DNA of 64,000 bases, taken from contig JAGNEZ010000005.1 of assembly GCA_018003015.1 (NCBI GenBank), positions 1 through 64,000 on the forward strand. Direction: 5' to 3'. This DNA comes from Phycisphaerae bacterium (GTDB lineage: Bacteria; Planctomycetota; Phycisphaerae; UBA1845; PWPN01). The notes beneath the pieces are model-generated. The model ran no database searches. It was not told the DNA's origin and was given only the letters and a program-made list of their open reading frames with translations. Of this stretch, positions 60,409-64,000 are shown piece after piece; within the stretch, counting starts at the first letter, position 1, and the number at the start of each line of letters is the position of its first letter. The position numbers and the translations under genes were made by a program.

Positions 60409-60713
60409 CACAGACAGGCGCGACAGCGGAAGCGTTCGTGGTCAAACCCGGGCGCGACATCGTCATTTCCTACGTGGAGACGTTCCGAAGGGAATTGCTC
60501 AGTCTCATCGACCAGGGCCATCTGAACCTGGTGATCGATCTGGACGGGGTGAGCATGATTGACTCCAAGGGACTGGCCATTTTCATGCTCTGCTACAAGA
60601 GCCTTTCCGCCAAGGGTGGGAAGCTGACCGTACTCACCAGCGATCAGGATCTGCGTTACCTCTTCAAGGTCATGCGTATGGATGAGATGTTCACCGTGAC
60701 CGACAACCTCTAA
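60405..60713 (+). CDS. STAS-domain anti-sigma factor antagonist (RsbV/SpoIIAA-like)
   Basis: The protein has 102 residues starting MTQTGATAEAF at 60405. The phospho-site motif is GVSMIDSKGLAIF with Ser54, as in SpoIIAA (DSSGL). The rest fits a STAS fold (LVIDLDG; KGGKLTVLTSDQDLRYLFKV). Phosphorylation by the RsbW-like protein and dephosphorylation by the RsbU-like one form a closed switch; all three are encoded in a row. CheA begins about 50 bases downstream. Confidence 0.93.
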   Translation: MTQTGATAEAFVVKPGRDIVISYVETFRRELLSLIDQGHLNLVIDLDGVSMIDSKGLAIFMLCYKSLSAKGGKLTVLTSDQDLRYLFKVMRMDEMFTVTDNL

Positions 60714-60762
60714 CCAGCGCCTTCACCAACCGATCGGACGGTCAAACGTCAGGAGCGTCATG

Positions 60763-63700
60763 ATGTCAATGAGCAACAACGAAGTCGTCGCGGAGTTCAT
60801 CGTCGAATCGCAGGAGCACCTTGCAGACATCGAGAACCAGCTTCTGGCGATTGAAGCCGGCGGCGCGGCCATCGACCTCGAACTCGTCAACACGGTGTTC
60901 CGCTCGATCCACTCCATCAAGGGGGCTTCGGGCTTCCTGGGCTTCACCGCCATCGGCGAGCTGTCACACAGCATGGAGAACGTGCTGAACCTGATGCGGG
61001 GCAAGGAGCTGGTCCCGACATCGGAGACCATCGACGTGCTGCTGAAGGCGGCGGACGTGCTCCGCGGCATGATCAACGTGGCGGAACAGTCGAACGGCAC
61101 TGACGTCTCCGCGCACGTGACGGCCCTCAAGCGGATCATCGAAGGCGGAACAACCCCCGCGGTCCAGACGAGCATGAAACAGACCACGGAGATTCCGGGA
61201 CCCGGCGGCATCGTTCTGCGGGTGACCGAACACGTCCTGGCAACCCAGCGGACCATCGGCCACCGGCTGTACCTGGTCAGCATCGACCTGATCTCGGAGG
61301 TGGAGGCCAAGGGCATGACCCCTCTGGCCTGGGTCAAAGGACTACTCAGTTTCGCCGAGCTGCTCGACTCGCGCCTGGACCTGGTCGACGGCGGTGGGCT
61401 CGACTCAGAACTGCCCGGAGCCATGCGGTTCGTGGCCCTGATCGGAACGGTCCTGGAAGACCCGGAAATCGTGGCCACGGCCTGCAAGGTGCCCGTGACG
61501 CAGGTCCAACCGGCCCATATCGACCAGGCTGCGCCGGCCCCGGCGACCGCCCCCCATCCCCCCGCCACCGTCGGTCCGGACGCGACGCGTACCGCCGCGG
61601 CCGACACCGCCGCGACTCCAGTGTCCCCGGCGTCCGCCCCCGTCGAGCCGGCCGACGCCGCAGCGGCCCCGCCCATTCACGAGGAGGTCCCGTCACCGGT
61701 GCACCAGGAGCCGGCGGCTGCGGCTCCCACGGCCAGCATGAGTGGTTCGACCACAGGGCCGGGCACTGCGGCGACCAGTGCCGGCGGGACTGAGACCAGC
61801 ATTCGCGTATCCGTCGGGCTGCTCGACCATCTGATGAACTTGGCCGGCGAACTGGTTCTGGGGCGCAACCAGCTCCTGCAAATGATTGCCACTAAGGACC
61901 AGAGCGGCCTGGAATCGGTGGGCGGCCGGCTCAATCAGGTCACCAGCGAGCTGCAGGAAGCGATCATGCAGACCCGCATGCAGCCGATCGGCTCGGTGTT
62001 CAGCAAGTTTCCGCGCGTGGTACGAGACCTGAGCAGCAAGCTTGGCAAGCAGTGCGAGCTGGTTGTGGAAGGCAAGGATGTGGAGCTCGACAAGTCGATC
62101 ATCGAGGCCATTGGCGATCCACTCACCCACCTGATCCGCAATTCGGTGGATCACGGGATCGAGCGGCCGGGAACCCGCACCGCCAAGGGCAAGAAGGCCT
62201 CGGGCACGGTGGTGCTGCGGGCCTTTCACCAGGCGGGGAAGGTCAATATCACCATCACCGACGACGGAACGGGGATTGACGCCGAGAAACTCAAGGCCAA
62301 GGCGATCGAGAAGGGTCTGATCACGACCAGCGCCGCCCGGGAAATGAGCGAACGGGATGCGATTCGGCTCATTTTCCACCCTGGCTTCTCCATGGCCGAG
62401 AAGGTCACCGACGTCAGCGGGCGCGGGGTGGGCATGGACGTCGTCAAGACCAACATCCAGAAGGCCGGGGGAACGGTCGACGTCGAGACCCAGGTCGGGG
62501 CCGGCACCACGATCAGCATCAAATTGCCGCTCACTCTGGCGATCATCCCATCGTTGATCGTGCGCTGCGGGGAGGAGCGCTACGCCATCCCGCAGGTCAA
62601 CATCAGCGAGCTGGTGCGGATCAAGGCGACGGAAGCGGCCTCGAAGATCGAACGTGTCAGCGGTGCGGAAGTGCTGCGGCTTCGAGGCAACCTGTTGCCG
62701 CTCGTCCGACTCAGCAAAGCCCTGGAGATTCAGTCGAAACGACTGGATCCGCTGCCGGCCACGCTGGAGGACAACCTGCGCGAGAACCTTGCGGACCGCA
62801 GAAGCGGCCGGGCCGCGCCGCCGGAGATCGAGGAGCATCGATCCGGTGCCGACCGGCGTACGGATACCGCGGCCGGCGCCCTGAACATCATCGTGGTGGA
62901 GACCGGGCACCTGCGTTACGGCATGATCGTGGACGGTCTGCACGATTCGGAGGAGATCGTGGTGAAGCCGCTGGGCTCGCACCTCAAGGGCACCCCGTGC
63001 CTGGCGGGAGCGACGATCCTGGGCGATGGGCGGGTAGCCCTGATTCTGGACATCGCCGGCATCGCGTCCCACTGTCAGTTGGCCGTACCTGAAACCGAGG
63101 ATGACGCCGAGGCGACCGAACAAGGGGCGAGTGGCTCGGGCGAGACGCATACCCTGCTATTGTTCACCAACGAGCCGAGCGAGCAGTTCGGCGTTCCGAT
63201 GGGCCTCATCGCCCGGATCGAGCGCATTCGCACATCGCAGATCGACAGCGTCGGCGGCCAGGACATTCTGCAGTACCGCGGCAGCTCGCTGCCGCTGCTC
63301 AGCCTGGATCAACACATCAAGGCCAAGCCTCGAGCGCAGCAGGACACGGTCTACGTGGTGGTTTTCCGGGCCGCGAAACAGGAGATCGGCCTGATCGCGC
63401 CGAATCTGGTCGACATCCGCGAGGTCGACGCCGAGGTGGACACGATCACGTTCCACCAGCCGGGCGTGATGGGCTCTATGGTCATCGACGGCAAGGCCAC
63501 ACGGCTGGTGGACCTGTTCGAGCTGGCCCGCACGGCGCATCCCGACTGGTTCACGGGCCAGACCGCATCTGACCAGGGCTTGAAGATCAAGCCCCGGCTG
63601 CTGCTGGCCGAAGACTCCGCCTTCTTCCGCAACCAGCTCAATGGATTCCTGACCGACGAGGGCTTTGAGGTCGTCGCCTGCGAGGATGGTCAGGTGGCCT

Positions 63701-64000
63701 GGGACAAGCTCCAGTCGGCTGACGAGCCTTTCAGTGCGGTCGTCACCGACATCGAGATGCCCAACATGGACGGGTACAACCTGACCCACCACATCAAGCA
63801 GAGCCCGCTCTACAGCCATCTGCCGGTCATCGCGGTCACCTCACTGGGCGGCCAGGAGGACATGCGCCGGGGCAAGGAAGTCGGTGTGGATGAATACCAG
63901 GTCAAGCTGGACCGCGACCAGTTGATCGCGGCCGTCCGCAGACTGTTGAAGGCAACGAATCCGACCCGGGGCCCGTCCCAGGAGACCACCCCGTCCCAGA
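60763..64000 (+). CDS. cheA: hybrid chemotaxis-type kinase CheA with two CheW domains and a receiver (partial, 3' end outside window)
   Basis: At least 1079 residues run open to the window end. The start at 60763 follows AGGAG at seven bases; 60760 is also possible. HPt domain with His50 in FRSIHSIKGASGF; a divergent 130-residue region; an Ala/Pro-rich linker (about 245-340); dimerisation and ATPase (LAGELVLGRNQLLQ, LIRNSVDHGIE, DDGTGID, GRGVGMDV); a CheW-like domain; a second CheW-like domain (TNEPSEQFGVPMGLIARIER); and a C-terminal receiver (LLLAEDSAFF, VTDIEMPNMDG). It probably controls a non-flagellar or gene-regulatory output together with the partner switch. Confidence 0.93.
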   Translation, partial: MSMSNNEVVAEFIVESQEHLADIENQLLAIEAGGAAIDLELVNTVFRSIHSIKGASGFLGFTAIGELSHSMENVLNLMRGKELVPTSETIDVLLKAADVLRGMINVAEQSNGTDVSAHVTALKRIIEGGTTPAVQTSMKQTTEIPGPGGIVLRVTEHVLATQRTIGHRLYLVSIDLISEVEAKGMTPLAWVKGLLSFAELLDSRLDLVDGGGLDSELPGAMRFVALIGTVLEDPEIVATACKVPVTQVQPAHIDQAAPAPATAPHPPATVGPDATRTAAADTAATPVSPASAPVEPADAAAAPPIHEEVPSPVHQEPAAAAPTASMSGSTTGPGTAATSAGGTETSIRVSVGLLDHLMNLAGELVLGRNQLLQMIATKDQSGLESVGGRLNQVTSELQEAIMQTRMQPIGSVFSKFPRVVRDLSSKLGKQCELVVEGKDVELDKSIIEAIGDPLTHLIRNSVDHGIERPGTRTAKGKKASGTVVLRAFHQAGKVNITITDDGTGIDAEKLKAKAIEKGLITTSAAREMSERDAIRLIFHPGFSMAEKVTDVSGRGVGMDVVKTNIQKAGGTVDVETQVGAGTTISIKLPLTLAIIPSLIVRCGEERYAIPQVNISELVRIKATEAASKIERVSGAEVLRLRGNLLPLVRLSKALEIQSKRLDPLPATLEDNLRENLADRRSGRAAPPEIEEHRSGADRRTDTAAGALNIIVVETGHLRYGMIVDGLHDSEEIVVKPLGSHLKGTPCLAGATILGDGRVALILDIAGIASHCQLAVPETEDDAEATEQGASGSGETHTLLLFTNEPSEQFGVPMGLIARIERIRTSQIDSVGGQDILQYRGSSLPLLSLDQHIKAKPRAQQDTVYVVVFRAAKQEIGLIAPNLVDIREVDAEVDTITFHQPGVMGSMVIDGKATRLVDLFELARTAHPDWFTGQTASDQGLKIKPRLLLAEDSAFFRNQLNGFLTDEGFEVVACEDGQVAWDKLQSADEPFSAVVTDIEMPNMDGYNLTHHIKQSPLYSHLPVIAVTSLGGQEDMRRGKEVGVDEYQVKLDRDQLIAAVRRLLKATNPTRGPSQETTPSQ

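Noticed and set aside
1-64000. CRISPR arrays, insertion sequences, prophage or att sites
   Set aside because: I looked for regularly spaced repeats, transposase or integrase motifs and paired terminal repeats and saw none; the only mobile-element hint is the single REP-like palindrome.

Overview
The window is a GC-rich (roughly 65% by eye) bacterial chromosome segment that most probably comes from a member of the Planctomycetota, likely of the class Phycisphaerae. The reasons are the PEP-CTERM proteins, the secreted proteins ending in dockerin/EF-hand-like tails (D-x-D-G-D-x-D followed by CFSG or CYTG), Tat-exported Gfo/Idh/MocA oxidoreductases next to DUF1080 and ThuA proteins, a cluster of a Ser/Thr kinase with FHA and ECF-sigma partners, and dense two-component signalling. 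No species can be named from the sequence alone.

Layout. (1) 64-2579: a CHASE4-type histidine kinase and an overlapping response-regulator/HDOD protein whose receiver has lost its phospho-acceptor Asp and whose HDOD domain is cut short. (2) 3022-12779: carbohydrate region. A minus-strand run holds a DUF1080 protein, a uronate-isomerase-like amidohydrolase, a YihV-like PfkB kinase, a class I aldolase and a xylose-isomerase-like TIM-barrel protein. Divergent from it, across a region with back-to-back promoters, are a Tat Gfo/Idh/MocA protein and a ThuA-HEAT fusion. An RmlD-like sugar reductase follows. (3) 12810-15448: a two-gene unit of a TPR-AAA+ ATPase and a TPR membrane protein. (4) 15449-16651: a 1.2-kb gene desert with a REP-like palindrome and degenerate short repeats. 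(5) 16652-20272: a 1206-residue secreted modular protein. (6) 20531-25144: housekeeping genes rpsO (with clear promoter and leader hairpin), pnp and a cold-shock protein, then an NtrC-type regulator with an Asp-to-Glu receiver. (7) 25200-25874: a nitroreductase remnant and a stand-alone CBM48 protein. (8) 26144-35194: an ECF sigma factor, a membrane protein, a Ser/Thr kinase with TM2 domain, an FHA protein and a membrane coiled-coil protein. (9) 35754-45835: a second Gfo/Idh plus HEAT pair, an HDOD protein, dockerin-like and PEP-CTERM secreted proteins, and an overlapping PHP / PqaA-like / sialidase-like operon. (10) 45991-49232: a solo MshEN protein, a globin-coupled histidine kinase and its sigma-54 regulator. 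(11) 49279-52259: two tandem paralogous secreted proteins with different C-terminal tags, a promoter with a possible small RNA, and a broken beta-helix/dockerin gene. (12) 52525-58150: typA, a cysteine-cluster protein, a GH127-LamG enzyme and tRNA-Leu(CAA). (13) 58646-64000: a partner-switch set (RsbU-like, RsbW-like, RsbV-like) followed by a hybrid CheA that runs off the window.

How the genes work together. Two themes dominate: sugar and polysaccharide use (isomerase, kinase, aldolase, Gfo/Idh, DUF1080, GH127, sialidase-like and secreted binding proteins) and signal integration (three histidine kinases including CheA, two sigma-54 activators, a partner-switch module, a Ser/Thr kinase cluster). 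The best candidates for something undescribed are the kinase/FHA/coiled-coil/sigma cluster, the TPR-AAA+ pair, the unassigned sugar operon, and the tandem paralogs carrying alternative surface-sorting tags. I saw no CRISPR array, intact insertion sequence or prophage.
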